Notes: a model not told the origin generated them from the letters alone. 64,000 nt of DNA from Opitutales bacterium UBA2995 (GCA_002346535.1 DDZZ01000067.1:1-64000), one strand, 5' to 3'; positions 9,573 through 19,115 are shown, numbered from the stretch's first letter. Made by a program: numbers and translations.

Positions 9573-9932
9573 ATGCTGAATATTTCCGCAGCCTTCGATT
9601 TCGGAAATAGGACGTTTCCCCAGCCTGGCGAAGTACAGGTGATTCACGCCTTTCGCGATCAAATGATACTCCATCTTGGAGGAGAAGATACGGGCGGGGA
9701 GTTTAAGACGTGGACGAATGTTACCCCTCCGGGCGGAGGACCACCTCCCCATCATCACGGCAATGAGGATGATTGGGGTTGGCTTCTCTCTGGTTCGGCA
9801 GAATCCTTAATAGATGTAGAGCGGAAAGAATTGCCTGCCAAATCTGCTATCTTTATGCTTCCAAGATCAATTCACAGCTTTAGCAATCCAAACGAAGAAG
9901 AGCTGAGCATGTTGATCCAAACTATGCCGTGA
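9573..9932 (+). CDS. Single-domain cupin protein
   Basis: Small beta-barrel protein of 119 residues. Cupin motif 1 is seen as PPPHHH (57-62) followed by the acidic NEDDW (64-68) and a glycine turn LLSG. Motif 2 is P-x-x-IHSFSN with H101. H60, H62, an acidic residue at 65-66 and H101 could bind one metal. Such proteins are sugar isomerases, dioxygenases or small-molecule binding proteins, and the sequence does not say which. The gene stands alone, divergent from the molybdoenzyme operon. Confidence 0.7.
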   Translation: MLNISAAFDFGNRTFPQPGEVQVIHAFRDQMILHLGGEDTGGEFKTWTNVTPPGGGPPPHHHGNEDDWGWLLSGSAESLIDVERKELPAKSAIFMLPRSIHSFSNPNEEELSMLIQTMP

Positions 9933-10039
9933 GTAGTTTGCCGGTGGGGTCCACCTGACATGGGAAAAAATAATTGAGATCAGTGTCCGCTATAGGATCC
10001 ACTAACATCAGCCGCAATTTTGGCTGGAAGCACCGTATC

Positions 10040-10327
10040 CTAATCGTCGGTAAGCCGCGTTTCGGCACCCACGTCTTTCAGAAACCCAGTCAGCATTGTT
10101 TCGAGTTCACGAGCTTTGCTTTTCATCTTTTTCGACAGGTCCTTGGCTTCGGAAAATTTGAAAAAAATCGCGCTGAGGAAAGTGCCGGCAAACAAGCATC
10201 CCAGTATGGACCGAATTCCCGAACATGCATCCTCAACTCCAACCCGACCCGTTGGGAGCAACAGGGTGTTGCTTTGCTGAACCAAAGCATAGCCACCGAT
10301 CTCATATCACAACTGCCACAATAAGCA
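10040..10327 (-). pseudogene. Fossil exosortase segment fused to a sulfatase C-terminus
   Basis: The - strand frame between 10306 and 10160 reads as the active-site region of an exosortase: a YEIGG-type lead-in, then VEDACSGIRS with the catalytic-cysteine context, then a hydrophobic segment. An in-frame TGA at 10307-10309 precedes it and no start codon is evident. From about 10159 to 10040 the same frame changes character and resembles the helical tail of sulfatases (DLSKKM, ARELETML, FLKDVGAE). Neither half is a whole protein, so this is best explained as two decayed genes joined by deletion. Exosortase sorts PEP-CTERM proteins across the inner membrane in this group of bacteria. Confidence 0.6.
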
Positions 10328-10379
10328 CTAAATAACCAAAAGCTTAGTCCTCACGGCGTCCCCACCAATAGGTCCCACG

Positions 10380-10529
10380 TCACAAAAGCCCCAAAACCGC
10401 GGCAAGCGTCAATGTATAGGAAAAAAGCGAAGTAAATCCTTTTAAACCGTGAATGTATCGTTCAAGGACGCTCAAGAAAACGCAGCAGAAGAAAAAACCG
10501 GATGTCCATTGAACGTAAGCTCTAGGAAA
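10380..10529 (-). pseudogene. Remnant of a membrane protein
   Basis: A 49-codon open frame with no start codon reads as two hydrophobic segments: one around FFFCCVFLSVLE, then a polar turn, then one around YTLTLAAVLGLL, ending in TGA at 10380-10382. In-frame residues after the stop (RGTYWWGR) still look protein-like. It lies upstream of the exosortase fossil on the same strand. The original family is not recognised. Confidence 0.3.
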
Positions 10530-10707
10530 TCAGTCTTATAAAGACACCTAAAACTCTGGAATCTACGTTAAAAATTGCATAAAACTTGGAATTTGTGGCA
10601 TTTACAAATTTAAGAAATAGGTTGCTTATGGCCACATTTTACGCACCGTGTTCGCGTTTTTTACGGAAATAGTAGTTAGCTCCCGACCAATTTCCATTCC
10701 TACGAAG

Positions 10708-11214
10708 ATGTCGAATCCTTATGATCACCTGCACGCTTACTGGCGTATGGAGTACATAGAAACTCCGGAGGCCTTGAAGGGTAAAAATCCCTTTGTAGTG
10801 TTACCCAAAGTGGAAAACGAACGGGAATCCTTGGTGCTGTACCGAGGAGATACTGGGTATTTGATATTGAACAGATATCCATACAATGCAGGTCATTTGC
10901 TGGCGTTACCTTACCGAGAAGTTGCCGATCTGGAGAGCCTCGATTCCGAAGAACGCTCAGAATTTCTGGATCTGATTATCAAGGCCAAAAAAATCCTTAC
11001 ACATGCCATTCAGCCGGACGCATTTAATATTGGTATCAATCTGGGCCACTCAGCCGGTGCTGGCATTCCCAGCCACCTGCATGCCCACATCGTGCCGCGT
11101 TGGGATGGGGATACGAATTTTATGCCCGTGATCAGCCATACGCGTTTGCTGCCCACCGCCCTGGAAACCATGTGGGACCGCCTGAAACAGGCCGTCACCG
11201 AATTGGAGCTCTAA
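10708..11214 (+). CDS. HIT family hydrolase
   Basis: Histidine-triad nucleotide hydrolase or transferase of the Ap4A-phosphorylase-like branch. The signature is GIPSHLHAHIVPRW, with H123, H125 and H127 counted from the chosen start, preceded by NLGHSAGAG. An upstream ATG at 10648 would add 20 residues of no domain value; I prefer the ATG at 10708 because the protein then begins NPYDHLHAYWRMEYI, as in related bacterial HIT proteins. It overlaps nothing and is followed two bases after its stop by phoH, heading the housekeeping operon. Confidence 0.85.
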   Translation: MSNPYDHLHAYWRMEYIETPEALKGKNPFVVLPKVENERESLVLYRGDTGYLILNRYPYNAGHLLALPYREVADLESLDSEERSEFLDLIIKAKKILTHAIQPDAFNIGINLGHSAGAGIPSHLHAHIVPRWDGDTNFMPVISHTRLLPTALETMWDRLKQAVTELEL

Positions 11215-11216
11215 CC

Positions 11217-12185
11217 ATGTCGACCGCCGAAAAAACGATTCACTTCTCCACGCCTCGCGCGGCCAGTCAGATATACTGCGGCCATGTGGAGCATTTGAAT
11301 GAGGTGGAACAGAAGCTAGGAGTAGAGCTCGTAGCAAGGGACGATTGGATTCAGATCTCCGGTCCGGACGAAGCTGTAACCAAAGCGGAGTCATTTTTCG
11401 AATTTCTCGAAAAAGCCAGAAACCAAGGAATGGGAATTCGCAAATCGGACTTTTTTGTAACGCTTCAGCAGGTTATCGAAGGACGCATCTCAGCGCTGCA
11501 GGACCTGATACAAGATCCGCTAGTGTTGAAATTTCCCAAGCAGAAAATCATTCCCAAGACCCTGAACCAGAAACGTTACCTGGAATCGATTTTTAACAAC
11601 GAGGTCGTATTCGGAATCGGACCTGCAGGAACCGGTAAAACCTTTCTCGCAATGGCCGCAGCGATTGATTCGTTGCTGAAGGGCGAAATTGAAAAGATCA
11701 TCCTTACGCGCCCCGCGGTGGAAGCCGGCGAAGCCCTAGGGTTCCTGCCGGGCGATCTGACAGAAAAAATTACCCCTTACCTGCGACCGCTCTACGACGC
11801 CATCCACGAAATGCTCGGCAAAGAAACAGCCGAAAAACTCATGGATAAAGGGGTCATCGAAATCGCACCATTGGCTTATATGCGCGGTCGCACTCTTTCC
11901 CGGGCGTTTGTCATACTAGATGAAGCCCAAAACACGAGTCCGGAACAAATGATGATGTTTTTGACCCGGCTTGGAGACAACAGCCGGATGATCATAACCG
12001 GGGATATCACGCAAGTGGATCTGCCGCGCAACAAAGAATCCGGACTCCGCCAAATCACTCATATCCTCGAGAATATCACGCAAATCGTGCTTTTTTACTT
12101 CGAAAGTTTTGATGTTGTGCGCCACCCGCTTGTGCAAAAGATTATAGAAGCTTACGAACAGTTTCGATCGGAAGGTCATTCCTGA
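11217..12185 (+). CDS. PhoH-like ATPase
   Basis: Cytoplasmic P-loop ATPase of the PhoH/YbeZ family, linked to RNA metabolism and commonly encoded beside ybeY, as here. Walker A is GPAGTGKT at 135-142 and Walker B is FVILDEAQN near 235. The N-terminal 100 residues resemble the KH-like start of YbeZ. The ATG at 11217 is chosen because it lies two bases after the HIT stop; a longer frame from 11100 would overlap the HIT gene and adds unnatural sequence. The 322-residue length is typical. The gene order matches other Verrucomicrobiota. Confidence 0.92.
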   Translation: MSTAEKTIHFSTPRAASQIYCGHVEHLNEVEQKLGVELVARDDWIQISGPDEAVTKAESFFEFLEKARNQGMGIRKSDFFVTLQQVIEGRISALQDLIQDPLVLKFPKQKIIPKTLNQKRYLESIFNNEVVFGIGPAGTGKTFLAMAAAIDSLLKGEIEKIILTRPAVEAGEALGFLPGDLTEKITPYLRPLYDAIHEMLGKETAEKLMDKGVIEIAPLAYMRGRTLSRAFVILDEAQNTSPEQMMMFLTRLGDNSRMIITGDITQVDLPRNKESGLRQITHILENITQIVLFYFESFDVVRHPLVQKIIEAYEQFRSEGHS

Positions 12186-12210
12186 GAAACTGCCGAAGCC
12201 TGCTTGAACA

Positions 12211-14583
12211 GTGAAACTATTCAGCAAGAGAAAACAGAAAACTGATACGCCTTCGCCATCGAGGCGAAAAAGGCGCACAGTTCGTCAGACCTGGACCAAA
12301 ACCTTTTTTGCAGGTAGTCCGATTATTACGGCACTGATCCTCGTAGGCTGGGTGATCCTGACCATTTTGATGGCCTTCACCGGAGTCACCCCGGCGGGCA
12401 TTCAGGTGTTACCGGATCAGGTCTCAAGGGTGCGGGTTGTGGCTGAGACAGATTTCAGTTACATTAGTGAATTGCAATCGGCCCAACGGATCGAATTGGA
12501 AAAACAACGCATCCCACCCGTCTACCGCATGAACATGGAGCCCTATGAGATCTTTAGAGCTCAAATCCTGGAATTGCTCGAAGGCATCAATGAGCTGGAA
12601 ATTGAAACAGCCGATCTGGAATCGGAAGAAAAACTGGAAGAGGTAGAAGGATTTACACTGGCTTTCGAGGAACACACCAAGGTACGCTTAAACCGGGAAG
12701 ATGTATTGGTCATTCTGGCCCGCAGTGAGACCGAAGACAGGAAGACCATCATCGACAACGCGCTTATATCCGTAAGAAGGATACTGGATGGTGGCATCTT
12801 CGACTCCACCAACGCAGTGCTTTCCATGGATCCGAAAAATCTGAATTTTATCTACGTGCAAAGCGAGACCGGCCAGATCCGGCGGCTCGACATTCAAAGC
12901 CAAGACGAAGCATTCAGCAGTTTGAAACGGGACTTTACCTATTTCGATATCTCCCAGGATTTAAATATCGCCCTATCGCGTATCATGAGCCAGGCCATCA
13001 AGCCTAACCTTAAATACGATCAGGCATTGCATGAACTGGCCCGAATAGAGGCTGAAGAGAATGCGGAACCGGTTAGAATCGATGTCTTGGCCAGCGAGAT
13101 TATCATTGAACCGGGTGAAACGGTACTGCCGCTCAAGTATGAAATGCTTCTCGCATACCAAGACTTTCTTTTACAACAAGATGCCACTTACACCTTTTCG
13201 CTGGGCCGTAGCTTTTGGGAAAAAGCTTTGATTACATCCCTCCTGGGAATCGCCGTAGTTGGCTACCTAACATTGGCCGGATGGTCGAGCCTTACGGACA
13301 ATCGACGTGTCAGTTTGCTCTTCCTTGTGATTCTTCTCAACATCGCTATCACCCGATTGATCCTTTCCGTCGCAGGCAATTCCCCTGAATTGTTTGTCAT
13401 GTTAAGGTACATGATTCCGGTTTACCTGGGACCGATCCTGGTAGCACTCCTCATCAATCAGCGAGCAGCGATCTTTGTTGCAGCGGTCATCTGTTTCATT
13501 ACCAGCCTGATGTTCGGAGAATCGTTCATTCTCATGTCAGTAATGTTTGTAGCCAGCATGGTAGCGATACTATTTTGCAAAGATGTTAGCAAACGGGGGC
13601 AAATTGTCCGTGCTAGTATTTTCGGTGGGACGACACTGGCAGTAGGAACATTCCTTCTCGGCGTGCTGAATAATGTAAGCTGGGTGTCCATAGGCTGGGA
13701 AATGCTTCTGTCAATCGGCGTGGGCGCCGGAACCGGCATGCTCGTGATTGGACTGCTTCCTTTTTTTGAAAGTATTTTCCAGCTCACCACAAACATCACT
13801 TTGCTCGAATTGACGGATTACAACCACCGATTACTGAGACGTTTGCAGCTGGAAGCTCCCGGTAGTTATCACCACTCCCTGATGGTTGCCAACCTGGCGG
13901 AAGCAGGTGCCGCGGCGATTGGCGCCAATCCCCTGATATGCCGGGCTTGTTCGCTCTTTCATGATATCGGAAAACTAGTTAAACCCGAATACTTTGCTGA
14001 GAACCAGCGCGATGGTGAAAACCCATTAATTTTGCAAAACCCATCGATGGCGGCATTGGTCATCAAGAGTCATGTTAAAGAAGGGGTCAGTCTGGCTCTC
14101 CGTAATAAGCTTCCTGGGATCATCATCGACGTCATCAAGCAACACCACGGCACCTCGCTCATCACCTATTTTTATGTACAGGCTCTGAAGGGAAAAGCAA
14201 ACGAGCATGGAAATAAAATACGGGTTGAAGAATCCACCTACCGCTACGACGGTCCGAAACCTCAGTTTATTGAAAGCGCAGTCATATTTTTTGCCGATGC
14301 TGTAGAGGCAGCCAGTCGCTCACTCCGCAAGGTTACACCTCAAAGCATAAGCGAGCTTATCGACAAGATTTTCGAAGACCGGATTGCCGACGACCAGCTT
14401 AGCGAATGCCCGCTCACTTTCGAACAGATCAAGAAGATCCGCAACAGCTTCTCATTTTCACTGTTGAACACCCTGCACAGCCGCATCGAATACCCTGATA
14501 AGGATAAAGCGAAAGCAGAAGCCGAAAATGGCAACCGGAAAAAAGAGAAAAGTTCAGATATTCAGTCCCTGCAAAGCGCTTGA
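12211..14583 (+). CDS. pgpH: 7TM-HD cyclic-di-AMP phosphodiesterase (PgpH-like)
   Basis: Membrane-bound HD-domain phosphodiesterase, 790 residues, with a GTG start. An N-terminal membrane anchor (about 35-60) is followed by an extracytoplasmic 7TMR-HDED domain (about 70-315), a block of around seven membrane helices (about 340-530) and a cytoplasmic HD domain. The metal site is visible as SYHHSLMVANLAE and then FHDIGKL, with a later QHHGT. PgpH/YqfF proteins hydrolyse c-di-AMP, and the location between phoH and ybeY is the usual one. The 3' end overlaps ybeY by 56 bases. The tail (about 765-790) is lysine- and glutamate-rich and looks disordered. Confidence 0.88.
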   Translation: MKLFSKRKQKTDTPSPSRRKRRTVRQTWTKTFFAGSPIITALILVGWVILTILMAFTGVTPAGIQVLPDQVSRVRVVAETDFSYISELQSAQRIELEKQRIPPVYRMNMEPYEIFRAQILELLEGINELEIETADLESEEKLEEVEGFTLAFEEHTKVRLNREDVLVILARSETEDRKTIIDNALISVRRILDGGIFDSTNAVLSMDPKNLNFIYVQSETGQIRRLDIQSQDEAFSSLKRDFTYFDISQDLNIALSRIMSQAIKPNLKYDQALHELARIEAEENAEPVRIDVLASEIIIEPGETVLPLKYEMLLAYQDFLLQQDATYTFSLGRSFWEKALITSLLGIAVVGYLTLAGWSSLTDNRRVSLLFLVILLNIAITRLILSVAGNSPELFVMLRYMIPVYLGPILVALLINQRAAIFVAAVICFITSLMFGESFILMSVMFVASMVAILFCKDVSKRGQIVRASIFGGTTLAVGTFLLGVLNNVSWVSIGWEMLLSIGVGAGTGMLVIGLLPFFESIFQLTTNITLLELTDYNHRLLRRLQLEAPGSYHHSLMVANLAEAGAAAIGANPLICRACSLFHDIGKLVKPEYFAENQRDGENPLILQNPSMAALVIKSHVKEGVSLALRNKLPGIIIDVIKQHHGTSLITYFYVQALKGKANEHGNKIRVEESTYRYDGPKPQFIESAVIFFADAVEAASRSLRKVTPQSISELIDKIFEDRIADDQLSECPLTFEQIKKIRNSFSFSLLNTLHSRIEYPDKDKAKAEAENGNRKKEKSSDIQSLQSA

Positions 14584-15007
14584 GTTTGATGCCCAAGCCC
14601 TGGAGAGCCTTTTTCATTTCCTGGACGAAGCCGCACCCCACTCCATAACTGAGGGTGATCTGTCTCTGGTCCTGCTAAGTCAGGAGAGGCATTCTCAACT
14701 TCATGCCGATTACCTGAACGACCCATCACCAACGGATGTAATCACCTTCCCTGGTGATCTGGATGAAAAATTAGCCGGAGAAATCTGCGTCTCCATTGAC
14801 ACGGCTTACAGCTATGCAAACAATCATCAGTTGAATTTCTCCTCGGAGCTGATTCTTTATTTCATCCACGGTTGGCTGCACCTTGCCGGATTTGAAGATC
14901 ACTCTGAAGAGGGCCGCCAAGCCATGAAGAAAGAGGAACAAGTAATTATGCATTTATTGGAAACAAACCACCAAGTCCCCCTGTTTAAATATCAACCGAA
15001 TGAGTGA
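14528..15007 (+). CDS. ybeY: Endoribonuclease YbeY
   Basis: Zinc-dependent RNase for 16S rRNA maturation and ribosome quality control. Visible motifs are PTDVITFP (68-75) and the metal motif HGWLHLAGFEDH with H114, H118 and H125. The usual motif is HGxLHLxGYDH, so one extra residue lies between the second and third histidines here, similar in layout to the Bacteroidetes form. Length is 159 residues. The start lies inside the end of pgpH and the stop inside the next gene, showing tight translational coupling. Confidence 0.9.
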   Translation: MATGKKRKVQIFSPCKALEFDAQALESLFHFLDEAAPHSITEGDLSLVLLSQERHSQLHADYLNDPSPTDVITFPGDLDEKLAGEICVSIDTAYSYANNHQLNFSSELILYFIHGWLHLAGFEDHSEEGRQAMKKEEQVIMHLLETNHQVPLFKYQPNE

Positions 15008-15695
15008 AAAATATTCAGTGATACGCTCTCTGAGGAATGCCTTTTTGACAGGGCTTCTCCTGCTCACCCCTCTTGGAGTAACCCTGTGGATAGGCCATTG
15101 GCTGGTGAACACGATTGGGGGGCCTTTCAGCAACAATCTTCTCATTTTTATACCCGAAGAATGGAGACAGATCGAAAACCTCCAGATCATCTGGAACATA
15201 CTGGCTACGCTTATTTTGGTTTCAGGTATTACCTTCCTGGGTTATTTGTCGCGCTACTTTGTTGGACGTTGGGCTCTCCGCATAACAGAGAACATTTTGA
15301 ACAAAGTGCCCTTCATTAACACGGTTTACAAAACGGTGAAGCAAATCGTGGAGACATTTTCGACCCAGCACAAAGCGGTATTCAAGAAAACGGTACTTCT
15401 TGAATATCCCCGGAAAGGTATCTGGGCGGTTGGGTTTTTAACCAGTGAGACTCAGGGAGAACCGCAGCTTAAGACCCAACGTGAACTGCGAAATGTATTT
15501 GTGCCCACTACGCCCAATCCGACCAGTGGGTTTTTATTGATGATTCCAAAGGAGGACGTACGGGAATTGGATATGTCAATTGGAGATGGAATGAAGCTAA
15601 TCATATCAGGAGGAGCAGTTGCACCACCATACCCAATAGAGAACGAAGGTGAAACCGTCCAAATTGAGAATCCTAAGGAAGAAACAGTAGTATAG
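15000..15695 (+). CDS. DUF502 family inner-membrane protein
   Basis: Protein of 231 residues with two hydrophobic segments near the N-terminus (about 15-38 and 62-85) and a soluble C-terminal domain. It shows the DUF502 pattern: LTPLGVTLWI in the first helix, then KVPFINTVYKTVKQI and VFVPTTPNPTSGFLL further on. The function is not established; plant relatives (COV1) affect membrane traffic. It overlaps ybeY by eight bases and is clearly part of the same operon. Confidence 0.85.
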   Translation: MSEKYSVIRSLRNAFLTGLLLLTPLGVTLWIGHWLVNTIGGPFSNNLLIFIPEEWRQIENLQIIWNILATLILVSGITFLGYLSRYFVGRWALRITENILNKVPFINTVYKTVKQIVETFSTQHKAVFKKTVLLEYPRKGIWAVGFLTSETQGEPQLKTQRELRNVFVPTTPNPTSGFLLMIPKEDVRELDMSIGDGMKLIISGGAVAPPYPIENEGETVQIENPKEETVV

Positions 15696-15705
15696 TTGTA
15701 AGCCC

Positions 15706-16317
15706 ATGGCTGGACGAACGGTTCAGGTCTCAGGAATCATTTTAAAAAAAGAACCTTCGGGAGAATTGTTTTTCAGGCTGTATTTGCTAAGCCCTGCCCA
15801 GGGCAGCGTCATGGCCATGCTACGTCGCCCCCAAAGGAGTTCGAATTCCCCCTTGCCAGACCTTTTTGACCAAACTGAAATCGTTTTGGAGCAAAAGGAA
15901 GACAGCTCATTCGGTTTTGTTAAGGAGCTGAAAATCCTCAAACAAAGACGAGGTTTGGCAAAATCGTTCATCGCTCTGGAACTCGCCTGTGAACTGGCAA
16001 CTATTCTCCTGAAAAATTCACCCAAAGAAACTGCAGCTGAATCAACCTTTCAACTTTTGGAACGAGGGCTGCAAGCCTGGGAAAAAAGACAGAATCCGGA
16101 AGCGGTATTTTTTAAGTGCCTCTTTGTATTCGCGCGGGATGAAGGCTATCCCATCAAGCACGACTGGTTTGAAAAACTGAGCCATCATGACCGCGTTGAA
16201 GTAGCTTCGATCCTGAATATCCCAACAGCTGCGCTCGACTTGAAACCGGAAGTTGTTCGCAAATGGAATGACCAATTGAAACACTATGTGCAGCACTACA
16301 CAGATATATTGCTATAA
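15706..16317 (+). CDS. recO: DNA repair protein RecO (divergent)
   Basis: The 203-residue protein begins with an OB-fold-like beta-rich domain (1-80: VSGIILKKEPSGELFFRLYLLSPAQGSV) followed by a helical domain containing LELACELATILLK, as expected for RecO, which loads RecA with RecR. Divergence is high, and the zinc cysteines seen in some RecO proteins are absent. The assignment rests on the OB-type N-terminus, overall length and the position at the end of the PhoH-YbeY operon, ten bases after the DUF502 gene. Confidence 0.65.
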   Translation: MAGRTVQVSGIILKKEPSGELFFRLYLLSPAQGSVMAMLRRPQRSSNSPLPDLFDQTEIVLEQKEDSSFGFVKELKILKQRRGLAKSFIALELACELATILLKNSPKETAAESTFQLLERGLQAWEKRQNPEAVFFKCLFVFARDEGYPIKHDWFEKLSHHDRVEVASILNIPTAALDLKPEVVRKWNDQLKHYVQHYTDILL

Positions 16318-16322
16318 CTCTA

Positions 16323-18659
16323 ATGCAAGTCGACTATTCAGCAAAATCCGTAACGATTAGCGTAGGTGAATTAGCTGATTTCCGGACGGGCCCAGGTCAA
16401 CGCCTGCAAAGACGGCCTGGTAGATGGCGTACGCAAGTTGGCATTGAGTGGCACCAGGAACAGGAAAAAGAGTCTCGACAATCCGGTGAAAAAGGCCGCT
16501 ACGAAGTACCACTAAAAGTCAACTGGCCATACAAGGGCTGGCTGTTTAATATCCAGGGACGCATTGACCAATGGATCGAGCAGAAACACGATGTTCTGAT
16601 TAGGGAAATCAAAACAACTTCCCATGAGCTTCCCGCGGAAACGGATGAGCTAGTCAACGTCTACAAATCCTATTTTTCCCAGCTAGGAACATACCTGGCC
16701 CTGCTGCGCCAGAAATCGGAGGAGAATCTAAATTTTACCGGCGAATTGCTATTTATCAACATTAATGACGGGATTCGGCAGCACATATCAGACGACCAGC
16801 ATTGCATCGATCTCTTCAATACACAGTTGGAAATCCTTTGGTCATTTCTGGAAAACCAGAAAAACCGTCAAAAAACATTCAAGAGCCAAACACCCATTAT
16901 TGCCTACCAATCCCTTCGGGAAGGCCAGGAAACAATTCAGGAAAGCCTGAGTAAAGCTACCGATACAAGCCCAATTGTATTGTTTCAGGCGCCCACAGGT
17001 TTCGGAAAAACAGGAGTGGCCCTTGAGTACTCACTCAACCAGGTAATCCAAGGCACCTATCAGCGGATTCTTTATCTAACCAGTAAGGGGAGCGGTCAAA
17101 CCCAAGTCATGGAACAACTAAACCAAATGCTTCCAAAAGATGCCGGACTCTCGAGCCTTCAAATAAGAAAGAAGGATGAGCTGTGTGCGTCACCCCGCTG
17201 TATATGTAATCCGGAAGACCTCCGATTAAGAGTGGGTGACCGCTGGAAGAATTGCGGCCTCTCGCCTTACTCCTTTTTAGAAAGTCCGACAAACCAGCCG
17301 AATCGATTCCGCGAAACAGGCGAACGGGAATCGATCTGCCCTTATGAGCTCATGCGCGCGACCATGCCCTATGCTGAATTGTGGGTTGCAGACGTCAATT
17401 ACCTCTTCTCTCCGCAAAACCGCAGTTTATTTTTCCAGCAGCCAGGGTTTGACCTCTCGAAAAGCCTGCTTATTCTGGACGAAGCCCACAATCTGCCAAG
17501 TAGGGTGGCCGATGTATTCTCGTATCAGGTATCCCATGACGTGGTGGAACAATTGCATGCTGAGCTGCAATTCGCGAATGGTCACCCGGCAATCCGCAAG
17601 GCACTAGAACAATGGCTGGATCTTCTGGAAAAAATTGAACCCAGCGAGGGACTCGAAGATTACGTGAACTATGGTGCCCGAGACTGTGCTGAAACTCTCG
17701 CTGCAGCTTTGCAACACCATCCGCTGAATTCAAAATTATTACCTGAGGAGACCTTGATGGCCATTTGGGAGCTATCGGACACGAACCTGTTTTTCCGGCT
17801 CGAATACCTCGAACGCCTCGTTTGGAGCTCAAAGGCGGGAATGCTGGACTTAAGCTGCCTGGATGCACCCACCGAAATTGGCTCCATCCTCCAACAATCC
17901 CCCCAAGTAATTGCCATGTCGGCGACCCTGGAACCGCAACCCTATTTCTTAAAACAATTCGGTTTGCTGGAATCGAAATCTAAACCCGCTTGGGTCGAAG
18001 CCAGTACTCCCTGGAGAAACAAGGCTTACGACAGCGCTGTGGACGTTCGCGTAGATACCCGCTACATGTCCCGAAACCGGCACGCCCTAACCACCGTGGA
18101 AACCCTCGCGCATTGCGTTCAGTCGAGCTCCAAGCCGGTAGTGTCATTCTTTCCTTCCTATAAATACGCGAAGACAATCCAGAAGACATTCGAGAACAAG
18201 TTTCCTCACTTAACCCTAAGGCTGCAAGATCGTGGCGGATCACCTGAACAACACGCTCAGTTTATAGAAGATACGTTGGGCGAAGCGGATCTGATTTTTC
18301 TAATTCTTGGAAGCGCCTTTGCCGAAGGTATCGATCATTTGGGCGGAAAGGTTGATCTGGCGGTAATCGTCGGACCCGCCTTACCCGAGGTAAACGCTCT
18401 CCAGAAAAAACGAATGCGTGCCCGAAAAGATCTCGGCCAAGAAGCCGCTTTTAAGGAAGTCTATCAGATACCTGGCATGCAAAAAATAAACCAGGCCCTG
18501 GGCCGCCTGGTCCGCGGACCCGGCCAGACCGCGCGCATCCTGTTTCACTGCAGCCGATTCGCTCAAAAATCCTACCAATCCTTGCTCTTGGCAGATTTTC
18601 AAACCGAAGCTCGCATTGCCGTAACAAGTGACCTCCATTCCTGGTTGAACCAAAGCTGA
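16323..18659 (+). CDS. XPD/DinG-type helicase with N-terminal RecB-like nuclease domain
   Basis: A 778-residue fusion. Residues 1-200 carry a PD-(D/E)XK nuclease of RecB type: H44, GRID ending at D82, REIKTT with E95 and K97, and the QLGTY motif starting at Q120. Residues 200-778 are a superfamily 2 FeS helicase with Walker A APTGFGKT (223-230), a cysteine group (C288, C293, C295, C311, C339) for the XPD-type cluster, DEAH at 386-389 and the motif VI region QALGRLVRGPGQ. It would unwind DNA 5' to 3' and trim it, in repair or recombination. It starts five bases after recO, so it is probably the last gene of that operon. Confidence 0.82.
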   Translation: MQVDYSAKSVTISVGELADFRTGPGQRLQRRPGRWRTQVGIEWHQEQEKESRQSGEKGRYEVPLKVNWPYKGWLFNIQGRIDQWIEQKHDVLIREIKTTSHELPAETDELVNVYKSYFSQLGTYLALLRQKSEENLNFTGELLFININDGIRQHISDDQHCIDLFNTQLEILWSFLENQKNRQKTFKSQTPIIAYQSLREGQETIQESLSKATDTSPIVLFQAPTGFGKTGVALEYSLNQVIQGTYQRILYLTSKGSGQTQVMEQLNQMLPKDAGLSSLQIRKKDELCASPRCICNPEDLRLRVGDRWKNCGLSPYSFLESPTNQPNRFRETGERESICPYELMRATMPYAELWVADVNYLFSPQNRSLFFQQPGFDLSKSLLILDEAHNLPSRVADVFSYQVSHDVVEQLHAELQFANGHPAIRKALEQWLDLLEKIEPSEGLEDYVNYGARDCAETLAAALQHHPLNSKLLPEETLMAIWELSDTNLFFRLEYLERLVWSSKAGMLDLSCLDAPTEIGSILQQSPQVIAMSATLEPQPYFLKQFGLLESKSKPAWVEASTPWRNKAYDSAVDVRVDTRYMSRNRHALTTVETLAHCVQSSSKPVVSFFPSYKYAKTIQKTFENKFPHLTLRLQDRGGSPEQHAQFIEDTLGEADLIFLILGSAFAEGIDHLGGKVDLAVIVGPALPEVNALQKKRMRARKDLGQEAAFKEVYQIPGMQKINQALGRLVRGPGQTARILFHCSRFAQKSYQSLLLADFQTEARIAVTSDLHSWLNQS

Positions 18660-18815
18660 TTTTCCCCGATATTCCGGAAGTTTCAGGTTGCGAATTTCAG
18701 GGTATCATGTTTTGAATAAAGGCCAACTCCTCCGTTTTAGCCCTATAGATTAAGCGGCCCTCTATATACCTACCGAACTACACCGTCTAGGAGGAGACTA
18801 CTCACTGCGGTCACG

Positions 18816-19115
18816 ATGAATAATAAATTGTATGTTGGGAATTTGAATTACGCTGTGACCCAACAAGATCTCACCGATTTTTTTATGACGGCCGGTGCCG
18901 TTTTGGAGTCCATTGTGATCATTGATCGAGGCACCGGAAATTCACGAGGATTTGGTTTTGTAACCATGTCCTCCGAAATGGAAGCCCTGGATGCTATCGA
19001 GCAGCTCAACGAGCATGAACTATTAGGCTGGAAAATTAAAATAAAATTGGCCCTCGCACGTGAAGCCCGGCCACAAAGATCCTTTGACGACAGAAACAGG
19101 GGCCGTGGTGGTTGA
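18816..19115 (+). CDS. RRM RNA-binding protein, possibly truncated by a TGA
   Basis: Single RRM domain: RNP2 is KLYVGNLNY (residues 4-12) and RNP1 is SRGFGFVTM. The domain is complete by about residue 85 and is followed by the start of an arginine/glycine tail, DDRNRGRGG. The frame then meets TGA (19113-19115), but the same frame continues for about 46 codons of tail-like sequence (HRSYGDRNRQ, HRRSERATGRAED) to a TGA at 19254-19256. The stop therefore looks like a GGA-to-TGA change that shortened the tail; the RRM itself stays intact. Such proteins act as cytoplasmic RNA chaperones. Confidence 0.85.
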   Translation: MNNKLYVGNLNYAVTQQDLTDFFMTAGAVLESIVIIDRGTGNSRGFGFVTMSSEMEALDAIEQLNEHELLGWKIKIKLALAREARPQRSFDDRNRGRGG

